A stretch of DNA of 64,000 nucleotides from Purpureocillium takamizusanense (taxonomy: Eukaryota; Ascomycota; Sordariomycetes; Hypocreales; Ophiocordycipitaceae). The stretch spans positions 496,001-560,000 of the forward strand of contig NC_063069.1 in NCBI RefSeq assembly GCF_022605165.1, read 5' to 3'. The position numbers were made by a program, and so were the translations under genes. Within the stretch, counting starts at the first letter, position 1, and every line of letters starts with the position of its first letter. Positions 11,609-23,227 of the stretch are shown here, piece after piece. Below the pieces are notes generated by a model, which worked only from the letters and a program-made list of their open reading frames with translations, was not told where the DNA came from and did no database searches.

Positions 11609-12457
11609 GTTTGGATGTGATTTACGTGTCTGTTGCGATAGTTCAGGTTTTTGTTGAAGCAGTACGTATCAGCAACAACCTCGGGCGCACGCGACATTCT
11701 CTTTATAGCTAAGCTGTCTCATTTGCTGTGGTCGACTGTAACGTCAGCCTCGGGATATGAAGCTGTGGGATGATGTCTTGCGCGCGTCATTCCTCAGCCA
11801 CGGAGCAACACCATCGAATGAGAGTGTCAAATACCCCGCCCGACGACACGGGATCGTCCATCTCGCTCGCCACGGACAGTCTCCGGACTGTGGGTGGTAT
11901 AGGCATTCACATTAGGTTCACTGTGCGTACCAGACAGTGTCTCCTGGCTCGAGCGACAGCTCCCGTGGCTGGGAGCTCCACAAACGCCCATGTGCGGCTG
12001 TCGATGTGTCTAGCGATGGGCTCTTCGGACGCTTCGGGATTTTATTCACTGCACTCTGCCAGTCCCGTCAGCCACGCCATGTGGTTGTGGGTGATGGCGG
12101 CAGCCTTTGACCCCGTCGTCCCGTGATGTGACAAGCCCACTGGACGGGCAGCTGGACCCTTGATCTGCTCGTTGGATTTCCCAATCGAGCGGAACGCATC
12201 GAAAGAGAGCTTGACAAGCACATCTAAGCCTACGTCACTTTCATGTTGAGATGCCGTAGAGGCCGGGTCATGGTTCACGCGGGGCCTGAACAAGAATGGA
12301 CGGCAAGGCCCAGAATAGTAACGTCTGTATTGGCTTCCAGGTGCCCATGAACCTCGTTCGCGGGACTTGACCAGGCTTTAGGATCATTTCAAGTGTACAA
12401 TTCATAAGCGTGGCCAAGTGCCGTAGGGGCCACTCCGCACACGATATGTGTGTATTA
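11609..12457. other. Intergenic interval without supported gene
   Basis: Contains the promoter of the small protein gene and the 3' flank of the receptor gene. Open frames of about 80-120 codons exist on both strands but have no recognisable domain, signal peptide or splice partner. Confidence 0.4.
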
Positions 12458-14359
12458 TTACCAAAGGGACCGGAACAGACCCGATAGCTGACTTGAAACC
12501 TTGCTCGCCAGCGTCTTCTCCGACGACGCAGTCAAGTCGCTGTTCGCCGTATCACTGGACCTCCTGCGCTGCTGCTGCATCTCCTCCACGAACTTGGGCC
12601 AAGTGTTAGTGAAGACGAGGTACTTTACGTGACACTGCACCGCGTCGAATATACCGACATGGAATGCTTGGGGAACCTCGCCCGTGTAGGTCACCAAGCT
12701 GCTAAGTGCCCTGCTGGTAGGCGCCGGATCCATGTCGAAAGGCGTGGCCGAGTCGTTTCGTCCCTCGCCACAAACTATTCTCGCTGCCTTTTCGAAGACG
12801 TCCTGAAGAGGCTTGAGATCCGTGGAAGACACATTGAGCGGGAACTCGGCGTCTCGAGGGCTAACAAAGTCGATGTAAATCTCAAGCGCCCGGTTGTAGG
12901 ATTCGAGCCGGCTTTCTTGGTCAAAGGCGTTTGTATGAGAAGTCTGCCATACGGAGAGCGTCGTCAAGAAGGCAATGTTTTCTCCAGAGAAGTCGCACAG
13001 CGCGGAAAACTCCTGAAGTGGTCCTGGGTTTTCGCTGAGGACGTGCTCCAAGGCCCCCATAGTCAGCAGGCGATCACCTAGCCTCTCGTCGAGATAGTCT
13101 AGAGACTGTCCCTTTTCCACCAGGCTGGTGGACGATGCCTTCTGCCACTCAGCCGAGGTAGAAGTGCGAAGAGTCGTGGTTTGCGATCCGGTTTCCCATT
13201 TACTGTTTGTGTCCTTGGCTTTCTTGCTAAGGATGCGGAGTCGAATCACTTGAAAGACGGGCACAAACACGGTGAAGATCTCAAACATGAAGATTGATAG
13301 GTGAATCCTGCTCTGTTAGCATGCGCCAGACCTAAGTTCACACGTCTTAAAGCTTACCATTGACTCGGCGTAAAATATGGGTTGACTTTTCGAAAAGCAG
13401 GCACGTAAGATGCGATGAGGAACATGGGCGTTGCGTGAAGACTGGCATCACCCTGTCAGCAATATTGTGGAATGAAGCGATACCGCTCACATACTTTGAG
13501 AGACAGCAACCGATGGTCTGCGTGCGCCATCCCATGGTGTCACGGATACCCCACGCCCGCCAGATAAGAATGGGTGCCACCTGCAGCAGTCAGTTGCCAT
13601 CAATCTCAGTGTTATTAGCAGGCAGCATACAATCCAAGTCCATATGACCTGCCAGAGGACAGAAGGCCACCACTCCCATCCGCGGCCTAGATCTTCGAGT
13701 TGTTCCGGAATGGTAGCACCGTGCAGCTCAGTGCCAGGGATGCCGTACGTCGGGTGGTACTTTTTGCAAGCAAGCCACATGCCGACGGTGAGGAGAACCT
13801 ATGGCGGTCAGCATAGTTCGGTGACGCTGCAGACACTTGCTCAACATGCCTGTAGGACCATGCCAAAGCCGATGAGTATCATGACCCTTCTCGTGTAGCG
13901 CATGTTTCTTAGGCGACAGAGCCATGATGACTTGGCGCCGTCACATCCCGCGCGATACCTGAGCTCGGGGTGGGTAAACTGCCTCTGCAGCTTGGCGATG
14001 TGAAGGAAACGGGTGTTGGAAGCATGGAAAAGGGCGATTCCGAGCGGGAACCACATGCCCATGAAGAAGTACTGTATATCATATGCGAGAATGACCGGGA
14101 TCGTCCTGCCAATGGGATACGTAATCTGCGCAAGAATCCAGTAGGCGTGAAGGAAGGTAATGGCAGTGAATGACAGCGGCAGACCGCGGATCCTGAGGAC
14201 GGGATGGTGGCGGTTGAACCAACAAAAGGCCATGCCCGAGAAGACGAGAGTTGTCCAGATGCAGGCATAGCAGATGAAGAAGATGCCAATCCGGTCCCAA
14301 GCGGCCGGACTGGTAGGGAGCGTATACAAGGAGACCGGCGCCACGTCCACGTTGTCCAT
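12458..14359 (-). CDS. Seven-transmembrane receptor with C-terminal RGS domain (GprK-like)
   Basis: Fungal receptor class that combines a 7TM body with a regulator-of-G-protein-signalling domain, so it could sense a ligand and speed GTP hydrolysis on a G-alpha subunit at the plasma membrane. Five exons give 565 residues. Introns are at 13,799-13,849, 13,581-13,630, 13,442-13,494 and 13,308-13,357. Helices include RIGIFFICYACIWTTLVF, a segment around FFMGMWFPLGIALFH, WWPSVLWQVIWTW and SIFMFEIFTVFVPVFQVI. The RGS part begins near LDYLDERLGDRL and continues through ALCDFSGENIAFL to VKYLVFTNTWPKFVEEM. The first intron uses a GC donor (CAG|GCATGT): the nearby GT donors come only after an in-frame TGA. 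The tail is Ser/Thr-rich. The RGS loop before the last helix is longer than usual. Confidence 0.88.
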
Positions 14360-15298
14360 ATTGACGGTAAAGAGCAGTCAGCGCAACGCCTCGCCTTCTT
14401 CTTTCATTTCACCGTTTTCGCAACCCGAGTGCGTTGTGAGCGAGGGATCATGAGGGTCTTTATCCACTACAAGCTCGACCTGCCGAGCGCCGAAAACGCC
14501 TGTACCATAGTGCTAGTAGAGGGGAGGCGGGAGACAGAGATTGCGCGTTTCACGGCGGCTCTTTCTTTTCATTTCTTGCTTTTCGTCTCGGGTGACGATC
14601 AGTACCGTTGGTGGTTGTAGTGCAAAAGAGATCCAACCAACTAGCCATGCGCCGGCCCCCGAGGTCCGAGCACACTTAGAGTTGGCGTGTTAAAATCCCT
14701 TGGCTTCGGCGCTTGCGGTAGTTGACGGGCGGAATGGCTTCGGCAGAGGAGGGGGGCGGGCGCCACAGCTGAGATGACGGGCTTGGGCTTGGGAAACCCT
14801 GGTTGTGCCCGGCGCCACCGTTTGCGAAAGAGCGGACGAGGAGCTAGTTAACCAACACCCAATCGTATGACTCAAAGTTTTGACTGTCCCTTCAGCGTCA
14901 TGATGTGGCTACACGGCGTTGACCTGACGGCTATGCCTGCCCCAGTCAATCTCTAATATCTACATTTGGTCGGCATCATCTACGTCAAGGGATCGGGCGC
15001 TCACTTTCGAGCCTGCTGCATTGGAGACTGCACTGACATTCTTCAATAACTAGAACTACCTCCAAAGCCTGAATAAATGTCGACAGTATCGCAGAACATT
15101 GAGATAGCACGAATCATTAGCTAACTAAACTCCATCCAAAAATGATACGGCTACCAGCAATTGACATCGGCAGGATCGTCATCGAATTTACACCGGCCTC
15201 CCACTGGATACGAGACGCCACAGCCTGGTCCGCCTTGTTTCTTCAGCCCACCGCACTATATAATATACATTTAGCATCTTCACATATTGCATGCGGGC
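14360..15298. other. Receptor promoter region and AT-richer spacer
   Basis: About 940 bases with no supported gene. It is the upstream region of the receptor gene, transcribed leftwards, and the 3' flank of the secreted protein gene at 15,299-15,690. Confidence 0.4.
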
Positions 15299-15690
15299 CT
15301 AGCATGGAGATGGGAGACCTACAGAACCCTTGGTGCAAGGATGCGTTCTCTTAATGAAGTCGGTGCACGCCTGCTCTTGTGCTGTAGCCTCCTGGAATAC
15401 CAGATAGCGATATGTGCATTTCTGGTTCTTAGTATCGCACTGAAGTTACGATCAGCGATGCAAACTCGAGGACTGTATCTCCGGTTATAGCACACCTCGC
15501 CCATAATATAATCATTCCACAGCTCAGCCCCTTTCTTTAGGATCTCATCGTAGCCTTCATCTTCAGACCCGATGTCGGAGTCATAGGAAACGTCCTCCCA
15601 GTATACGGGATCATGGGGAATGTCCACCCTGTGTATGGACAAGGCGGCGTTCGCGAAAAGCAATAGTGAAAGGGCTTGTCGTAGCATCAT
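15299..15690 (-). CDS. Small secreted cysteine-containing protein (111 aa)
   Basis: Candidate effector or defence protein of unknown function. Exon 1 (15,690-15,496) encodes a signal peptide (MMLRQALSLLLFANAALS) and an acidic linker rich in Asp, Glu and Tyr. A phase-0 intron (15,440-15,495, 56 nt, donor GTGTGC, acceptor CTTCAG) is followed at once by exon 2, which starts CDTKNQKC and carries five cysteines, ending PSPC. Without splicing, exon 1 runs into a frame of no cysteine pattern. The order signal peptide, acidic pro-region, phase-0 intron, Cys-x6-Cys is also found in the gene at 57,166-57,529. An alternative start one codon downstream is possible. Confidence 0.6.
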
Positions 15691-18638
15691 AGGCAGCAGA
15701 GGAGGAGCCGAAAGAAGAGTTGGAGCCAATGGGTCTGGTTACTCTCTCGTTTACTTGGGACTTGGGATCTCTACAGCTCTTATATCTCTAAACTACGAAC
15801 AAGAACACCTGATGCCCAGAGAGATACACAGCTTCACAGCTACTAAGCGGTGGTCTATCTATTACTAGGATTATTTCTCAAGGAAAAGGTAGCCTCGAAA
15901 CAACGTGCAGAATATCAGCTTGGTTAAAAAAAAGACGACAAGGCCGATGAGAAAAAGCGCGCGCAATCGTTCAGGTACAATGTTCGTTTTCCATTACGCG
16001 ACTCACGACGCAGGCGGCGAAACCTTCAAGGCGACTGGATTGCGACGAGGTCCAGCCATCAGGCCTGACACAACGTTTTGCCTGCAAGCCCTCTTGAGTC
16101 TTCATGTTGTTGGGACCTGAGCATGCATGCAGTTGGGCCTGGGCGGGGGGGGGGCGTGGCGGGTCTGTGAAGATCTGCACATGCACGCCAGGGGGCGCCG
16201 AAAAAAAGAAGCAATCGAGCGCCCAAGTGCTGTTAGACCCATGGGAGCACGTAAATCGCGTCCGATATTTTTCGCAAGTGATGGTGCACCTCGCAGAACA
16301 TGATCAGGGCGTCGGTGGGACCTTGTATGCCGCGCCCTGTCTCATCACCCCTGACACAGCGCTCGGGCTTGCTTGACGAGATTGCGCAGACGTCGCCCGG
16401 CCTGCGGCATGTCTCGCGAGAGGCGCATGATGCCCAAGGCCCCGGGCACTTGGGCAGTTTGGCCATATACGGGCCGATCACTGGTGTCGCCCAGCGCCGT
16501 GAGCCATCGTGGTCCGTCCAGGCTTATACTACAGTGCTTGTTGTACTTCGTACGTACAAGATATTATAAAACGAGGCAAATACTGTACCAGTCGCCGAGT
16601 ACGTAGCACAATGATTGTCAGTGCCCCCATTCCAATCGCCGACCATGTCAGGCAGGACCCAGAGGCCGCTGCGCCGCGATATCGCCCACGAGGACCAACA
16701 ACGCCCGGGTGTCAAGAGGTCGACTTGGGATGGATGGCTTGGATGCTTGGCAAGCATGCAAGTTGGCAGTGCCCCCCTGGCCTGGCCCTGCAAAACATCA
16801 CGCTGTTCCCCACCCCTCCTCTCTTCCCCTTGTTCAGGTTTCCGTTTGCTCCGATCGCTCGGGATCGGCACGATGAGCCCTACCGCCGCAACGCCCACTC
16901 AGCTTGCGCAACCCCGCCGAATGAGGCCGTCGTGATGATCTCTGGCATCGACCTGGGTCGATCGCCGACTCCTTGCACATCTGATTCGGGCGACGCACGG
17001 CAGGCTGTGGGCGCTGATGCGGGCGCCATTGACTACACTGTCCTATCTCATGATGCCGGTCCCCTTCGCCGGGAGTATCTCCACACGTGCAGCATCGTCA
17101 CGTACAGTTATACATGCCTGCCTGGGTTGTGGCGGAGCGTCGCTGCGATGGCTCTTACCCAGAGCATCGACGGTGCGGATCGGTCGCTTCTCATGTCTCG
17201 TCCCAAGATTTTCCCCCCCTGCCTGAGTGGCGGCAGGCCGGAGGGCCGAGACAAGACCTGAGCACCGATAATTTTCGAATCCGGACGAAGCTCCATGGCA
17301 AGATTAATTGCACGACCGCGACCTGACTGACTTGGCCGACACGAAAGGCAAATATACATAGTCGGGAGAGGTCGACCTGTCTCGTCTCAGCGTCACGGGG
17401 GTTTTACCCTTCCAGCCATTGTTTCCTGTCTCACGTTGGCTTTGGGCGACCCAATCGGATGGAATCAGCAAATGCACAGCGGTTGTCTCTGGTTGAAAGA
17501 GCCATTGCGTCGCATGAGAGCGAGTCCAAGTCCACGTCACATGGCGCATCGTCGCCAGCTCCCAAACGATTGACTGCGATGTGCCACGAACGACCACCAG
17601 CAGGGCCATCATCGGATCGACCTTGTTTTGCGACTACTACTACTCCAATTACAACCACATAGGCAGCAACAGACGGTTACCACTGACCAGCAGCGTTACA
17701 GCAACGACAGCACCAGCAGCGCCACTCCGTCCGGCTGGCCTGGAGCGCGGCGCCACAGCCCGCTCGTTGGCTGCCTGTCAGACCAGGCTCCCTCCATGGA
17801 CCTCACAGGCTGGACTCGTCGACGGCGGCGTCCGATCTCCGCTTCCTGATCTACTAGCATCCCCCGCAAATCCATCAGGTGGTCCCCACAGAGGACTTAA
17901 CCATGTGCGCATCGTCTTGAGGGGAATTCTTGTCCTGGCTCGTGGCGGTTTGCTGGGGTCTGGTGGATGCACCAAGGATCGAGTTAAGCTGTCAGTCGAT
18001 CTGGGTCGATGCAGCAATGATGGCTTCTCGTGCTGAGTTGCGACCTGGGTTGACCTGGCCACGGGCAAACCTACGCTTCACCATTGTGGACAAAGGTCCT
18101 CCCGCGAGACTTGCGTTTCAGTGGAAGCTGCCAATGTCGTCAACGAGGCCCTACAAGGCTACAAAGTACGAAGTACACACAGGCTCGTCAAGCACAAGAA
18201 GGACTTGCCCGCGTCCAGCTTGTACCTCGGCTCGTAGAGCCCCTGCCTAGGTTGTCTACAGTTGCATCCACAACAACCGCGCTGTCACAGGGCCCGGGAA
18301 AAGGATGCCTATCCCGGATGGCAGGCACGACAGCGGACGGGATTGAGCAGCGAAAGGCCCGACGGGCTTTTGGCGCCTCATTATACCTTGAGCACACGAG
18401 CTCCGTTCCTTCTTCACGACGACTCCCATACACCGCAGAGCCCTGCAGCTTGCGCAACTCCCCCTAATAACCCTTCACATTTCCGCGCCACCTCATCACC
18501 CCACACATTCCGGGGCCAACATACCGACGTCGACTGCTAGTACTAGAGCAAAGACATCTACGCAGCGAGGCTCAACGCAGAACCCGTCCGTCTGTCGCTA
18601 CCCGCGGCGCAGCAATCGCATTCACCGGCACCGCCGCC
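15691..18638. other. Gene-poor interval upstream of FAD dehydrogenase
   Basis: Nearly 3 kb with no gene I can support. The longest open frame (plus strand, 16,509-17,261) lacks domain, signal peptide or splice-site support. The stretch serves as promoter of the secreted protein gene on the left and the dehydrogenase gene on the right. Confidence 0.45.
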
Positions 18639-20333
18639 ATGGTGTCCAATAAGGAGCCCGTCATCATCGTGGGCGCCGGGCTCGCTGGGCTCGTGGCCGC
18701 GTTCGAGCTGCAGGAGAAGAACGTCCCGGTCGTCTTCGTCGAACAGGAGAACGAGAACAACCTGGGCGGGCAGGCCTTTTGGTCGCTCGGGGGCCTCTTC
18801 TGCGTCGACTCGACCGAGCAGCGGCGCATGGGCGTCAAGGACTCGCGCGAACTGGCCTGGCGCGACTGGCAGGGATCCGCGGCCTTTGACCGCGACGACG
18901 ACGACGTCTGGCCGCGCCGCTGGGCGCGCGCATTCGTCGACTTCGCCACGGACGAGATGGAGACGTACGTCAAGGCGCGCGGCATGGGCTTCATGGCCAA
19001 CGTCGGCTGGGCCGAGCGCGGCGACGGCACCGCCAACGGCCATGGCAACTCGGTGCCGAGGTTCCATCTGACCTGGGGCACCGGCCCGGAGGTGGTTCGC
19101 GTCTTCGCCGAGCCCGTCAAGAAGGCGGCGGACAGGGGTCTCGTGCAGTTCCGGTGGCGGCACGTCGTCGACGAGGTCATCGTCGACGAGGCCTCGGGCC
19201 GCGCCGTCGGCGTCAGGGGCCGCGTGCTCGAACCCGACGACGCAGCACGGGGTGTCAAGTCGTCGCGCGTCGAGGTCGACCGCTTCGAGCTGCGCGGCGC
19301 CGCCGTGCTCGTCTCGTCCGGTGGCATCGGCGGCAACCTGGATGCCGTCAAGGCTGCCTGGCCCGTCGACAAGCTGGGCCCCAAGGTGCCCGAGCACTTC
19401 GTCATCGGCGTCCCCGCGCACGTCGACGGCCGCATGCTCGGCATCACGGAGAAGGCAGGCGCGCACGTCATCAACCGCGACCGCATGTGGCACTACACCG
19501 AGGGCCTCCAGAACTGGAACCCCATCTGGCCCGGCCACGGTATCCGCGTCCTGCCTGCGCCGTCGTCTTTGTGGCTCGACGCCACGGGGAAGCGGCTGCC
19601 CCCGTTTCTGTTCCCGGGCACCGACACGCGCGGCACGCTCAAGTACATCTGCAGCACCGGGTACGACTACACGTGGTTCATCCTCGACCAGTCCATCATC
19701 GCCCGCGAGTTCGCCCTGTCGGGCTCCGAGCAGAACCCCGACATCACGGGCAAGAGCATCTGGATGCTACTGACGCGCATCTTCGGCTCCAAGGGCACCG
19801 TCCCCGTCCAGAACTTCCAGAAGCACGGCAAGGACTTTGTCGTCCGCGACACGCTCGAGGAGCTAGTCGAGGGCATGAACAAGCTCGCCGCCGAGCGCAA
19901 CGGCCCGGCCCTCGACCTGGCCCAGATCCGGGACGTGGTCGAGGCCCGCGACGCTCAGATGAACAGCGTCTACTCCAAGGACGCCCAGGCCATGCTCATC
20001 AACAACGCGCGGTCGTACTGGCCCGACAAGCTCAGCCGCGTCGCCAAGCCCCATCGCCTCCTCGACAAGGGCAACAACGGCCCGCTCATCGCCGTGCGCA
20101 TGAACCTGCTGACGCGCAAGTCGCTGGGCGGCATCGAGACGAACCTCAGCAGCAACGTCATGCGTGCCGACGGGACGCCCTTTCCCGGTCTGTACGCCGC
20201 GGGTGAGGTGGCTGGCTTCGGCGGCGGCGGCGTGCACGGATACAACTCTCTAGAGGGGACGTTCGTGGGCGGCTGCATCTTTTCGGGGCGCGCGGCGGGA
20301 AGAGGCATCGCCGACGAAGTATCCAAGGCCTAG
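18639..20333 (+). CDS. FAD-binding dehydrogenase of bacterial type (KstD/fumarate reductase flavoprotein-like)
   Basis: Single-exon 564-residue flavoprotein, probably soluble, catalysing dehydrogenation or reduction of a C=C bond in an unidentified substrate. A Rossmann motif (VIIVGAGLAGLVAAFELQ, residues 8-25) binds FAD. Family blocks follow: LGGQAFWSLGGLF, HGNSVPRFHLTWGTGP, VSSGGIGGN, RMWHYTEGLQNWNPIW, LSGSEQNPD, and a C-terminal FAD-contact region (GLYAAGEVAGFGGGGVHGY, then LEGTFVGGCIFSGRAAG). This block order matches a bacterial family annotated as FAD-binding dehydrogenase in actinobacteria and proteobacteria, at the full bacterial length of about 550 residues. The gene has no intron and is markedly GC-rich at third positions, while most neighbours have several introns. 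Transfer from a bacterium is therefore plausible. Confidence 0.9.
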   Translation: MVSNKEPVIIVGAGLAGLVAAFELQEKNVPVVFVEQENENNLGGQAFWSLGGLFCVDSTEQRRMGVKDSRELAWRDWQGSAAFDRDDDDVWPRRWARAFVDFATDEMETYVKARGMGFMANVGWAERGDGTANGHGNSVPRFHLTWGTGPEVVRVFAEPVKKAADRGLVQFRWRHVVDEVIVDEASGRAVGVRGRVLEPDDAARGVKSSRVEVDRFELRGAAVLVSSGGIGGNLDAVKAAWPVDKLGPKVPEHFVIGVPAHVDGRMLGITEKAGAHVINRDRMWHYTEGLQNWNPIWPGHGIRVLPAPSSLWLDATGKRLPPFLFPGTDTRGTLKYICSTGYDYTWFILDQSIIAREFALSGSEQNPDITGKSIWMLLTRIFGSKGTVPVQNFQKHGKDFVVRDTLEELVEGMNKLAAERNGPALDLAQIRDVVEARDAQMNSVYSKDAQAMLINNARSYWPDKLSRVAKPHRLLDKGNNGPLIAVRMNLLTRKSLGGIETNLSSNVMRADGTPFPGLYAAGEVAGFGGGGVHGYNSLEGTFVGGCIFSGRAAGRGIADEVSKA

Positions 20334-21256
20334 AAATTGTGCCTCAACTGGTTGTCACTTGCTCCTCGAATAGTCCTAGTCAGTGATTTTACCCTACACC
20401 CTACATGTGTATATATCTTTTTCCGAAAGCTCCAGTACAGTCGACGTTCAATATCAATCCTGCTTTTCATTACATCTTCTCGTGTGATGTGACGTGTTTA
20501 TAAAGGTGTTCATAGTATTGTCACTTAGCGCACATTAAAGTCTCCGGTGGCAGAGACGTGATGTCAGTCAGTTTCGTCTGGTGACGTTTCCCCCCGCCCA
20601 GGTAATCATCAACAGCGCATGCCTAGCGCCAGCTCTCGACATAAATGTCAATGTAAACTCATGCTGACGATAAAGCAGATTGCAGCGTTCATCATGTCAG
20701 TACTGCAGTCAAACATGACACCCTGCATATAGCATCACAGCCCACTAGAGAGCCTTTGCACCTCGATGGACCTTTATGATAATGAATAGTCATTAGTGAT
20801 ATTAGGCAAGGCTCTCAAGTCCGTGAACATGAGAGTAGTCTATGGTAATTATGACACCACTACTTCCGTACGTTCAAAACCCCAGTGTTTCGACGCAACC
20901 CACGACTCAGTTAATACTCAAGCCACCTTAGAGTTAAGCTCTCGCAACCGACGCGAACTTTAGCGCTCTAGGCACCTCTTGTAGTCAAAAAAATTGATCC
21001 AGGCATAAGGCACATTCATCAGAAGCCAACAATCTCAATCGGCTAAGAAAAAGGAAGGAAATAACGTTTCATATTGCAGTCCAGCTCTACCTCGAATGAC
21101 ACGAGCCCTCACAACTTGTTGCCGTTGCTCATCCATCATCTTTCACAAATGGTTGTTTTAGAAAAGAATGACACCATGCCCACCGCAGCAAAATCCAGTG
21201 TAAGAACCGACAGGAGAGAATCATCATTTCACTCCCTTCAACCTCCTTATCACCGT
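20334..21256. other. Intergenic, AT-richer, no gene seen
   Basis: 3' flanks of two convergent genes. The base composition drops sharply in GC compared with the dehydrogenase gene to the left. No open frame with support. Confidence 0.4.
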
Positions 21257-21708
21257 TCACCAGCAGAAAACGGAGCGGATGAGGACACCGTCCGGAAGAT
21301 CCTCCTGGATGCCCCAGTGCTGATACTTGTGGCCGCCGCAGCCCCTCTCACTAGAAAAAGTCAGCTCATACACCGGTCATGTTCAAAGCTTATCCTACTT
21401 ACGAGTAAAAGTCACAGATGTGGCCCCCGGTGTTAAGTGAGTGAACGGTGCAATCATTCACCCGGTCTGCAGGCGGGAACTGTTAGTGGACGATAACAAA
21501 CGACCGCGTGTAACGGCAAGGGGGACTTACAGCAGGTATCAATCGGGACGAATGTGTCATCGCAGTTCTGAAGGTTGGCCGCCTCGCAGAGGGAGAGCTT
21601 GGCCGTGATCCTCCGCCGGATGTTCATGTTCTCGGAGACACCAGCTGGGCTGGCGGCGGCCGAGGCCGCAAAGGCAGCGAGGACAGCGAGGGATGCGAAA
21701 GCCTTCAT
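21257..21708 (-). CDS. Small secreted cysteine-rich protein, possibly crystallin-like fold (111 aa)
   Basis: Secreted protein of unknown role. The start at 21,708 gives the signal peptide MKAFASLAVLAAFAASAAAS; the upstream extension of the frame is ignored. Three exons are joined by introns at 21,467-21,530 and 21,351-21,402. The mature part contains CEAANLQNC, DTCYRVNDC, ICDFYSERGCGG and a final SVFCW, eight cysteines in all (DTC and YRVNDC meet at the first junction). The pattern Tyr-Ser-x3-Cys-Gly-Gly, then an acidic DLPDG and Ile-x-Ser near the C-terminus resembles small fungal secreted proteins with a beta-gamma-crystallin-like motif; this is a resemblance by eye only. Acceptor 21,467 was preferred over 21,480 because the latter leads to an early stop. 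Confidence 0.62.
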
Positions 21709-23227
21709 TTTGTGGATGGATGTGATGGACTTGGAGGTGTAAGTGTAAACGGTCTTAAGTGTTTGAATTGACTGAATCTTGAGAGACGGTGTGAGTTGCT
21801 CGATCAAACTTGTTGAGGCAGCGGATGGAAAGAGGTTTATATACACAAACGACCCCTTTGCCAAAACCACGAGCACCCCTCCGTCACCAAGAAGGCTCAA
21901 CCACAGCATCTCTCGACTACAGCTGCTTCCATCACATCTCCCTTGCTACTCCATCACAGAGTTGTGTCGTTGTGATGCTCGGAGTCGCCAAGCGGGTTCG
22001 TTGCTTTTTCGGCTCCTCGCCCGGCTCCGAGCTCCGCAACTCCGCAAGCACCCATTGAGATCAGCACCGCATACGCATCGCGGCTTTCTTTTGCTCGTAC
22101 GTCCAGCTGCGGCAAGGAGCTCAAGTTTTTGCTGCAACCGACCTCGGGTAGTGCTCTCCCGACGCCCGGTCGTTGCCATTGATTAGCATCGGGCGCCAAA
22201 TATAGAGCTGTCCACTTTCATCATGACCCTTTTTCTGTCTTCTTCTACGCGGGGGTCAGTCACCGCTTCTCGTAAATCATTGCAAGACAACATGGCAACG
22301 CGAGCACGAGGCCGCAAGTTTAAAAAAAGGAGTCTGTCTCAGTTCGATAGACGGAGACCGTACCTGCACGACAAAACTCCGCAACTCTAGCCTTTCGTCT
22401 GGTCGCGGGAGAGCCTTGGCACATGGCATTCTATCGTAAGCGACGTGGGGTCACGTCAAAGCATACATCTAAGCGAGCGACATTGACTTAGATGAACGCA
22501 TGTAGTTGCGGCGGCTCTGTACGTGACCCTGTAGCCCGGGCTGATGGACAAAAGCATTTACAACTGACTATCACTCGACGTCGACCCGGAAGAGACACAT
22601 CCGGATGCACAATTCTCCCTTTTTTCAACCATGGCATGGATGTCCCGGAGACTACACATGGCAACGGTGCTTTACTCGCATATCATTCGCTCCGGCTATG
22701 ACACCATCGCGTACCTACATGGAAGCCATGGAGCCACCCGGCGAGGTTGACAGGAGACGACAACCTCTCGGATCTGCGCCATACATTCGTCCCTTGCAGT
22801 CGCGAGGCCACGATCCTTGTTCGAAGGGAGCAAGGCGGCGGCCGTGTTATGTTATGACGGGGCGCTCGGTCCGCTCCAACGTTGGTCAATGTCCATCAGG
22901 AGCAGGCTCTACCACTGAAGCTCTTTGGACCGTTCACGAGATTCAGCCATTCACCAGGTTCGCAGCTATTATTGGAAGCTTTTGCTTGGGACGTTGTCAC
23001 CCTTCTGATCTGAGACCCGACCCTTGCTCGCCCTACGGCCGAGTCCGAATCGGCCGTTCGGAGTCGGCAAACGGCGGACCACAGCGACCATAAGCGCAGT
23101 GATGACGAATTGCCCGACAACTCTCATGATCTTTTTCACTCAACTCAGAGATGCGCAAGGTCCATCATCGCAATGTCATAGAAACTTCATGGCAATGACC
23201 TAGTTTAAGGCAGGTCGTTGCCCCGTT
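21709..23227. other. Divergent promoter region, no gene seen
   Basis: About 1.5 kb between the leftward secreted protein gene and the rightward transcription factor. Open frames up to 162 codons are present but show no family features. Confidence 0.4.

Noticed and set aside
11770..12293. Overlapping open frames on both strands between the small protein and receptor genes
   Set aside because: Neither strand gives a recognisable domain, signal peptide or splice junction.
16509..17261. 250-codon open frame on the plus strand
   Set aside because: No signal peptide, no recognisable block, mixed Pro/Arg/Ser content and poly-C stretches; looks like chance in GC-rich DNA.
18558..19538. 326-codon antisense open frame over the FAD dehydrogenase
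   Set aside because: It is a by-product of strong G/C third-position bias in the sense gene; it has Asp/Val/Arg-rich low-complexity content and no domain.
22605..23093. 162-codon open frame upstream of the transcription factor
   Set aside because: No family features, no splice partner; it lies in a probable promoter region.
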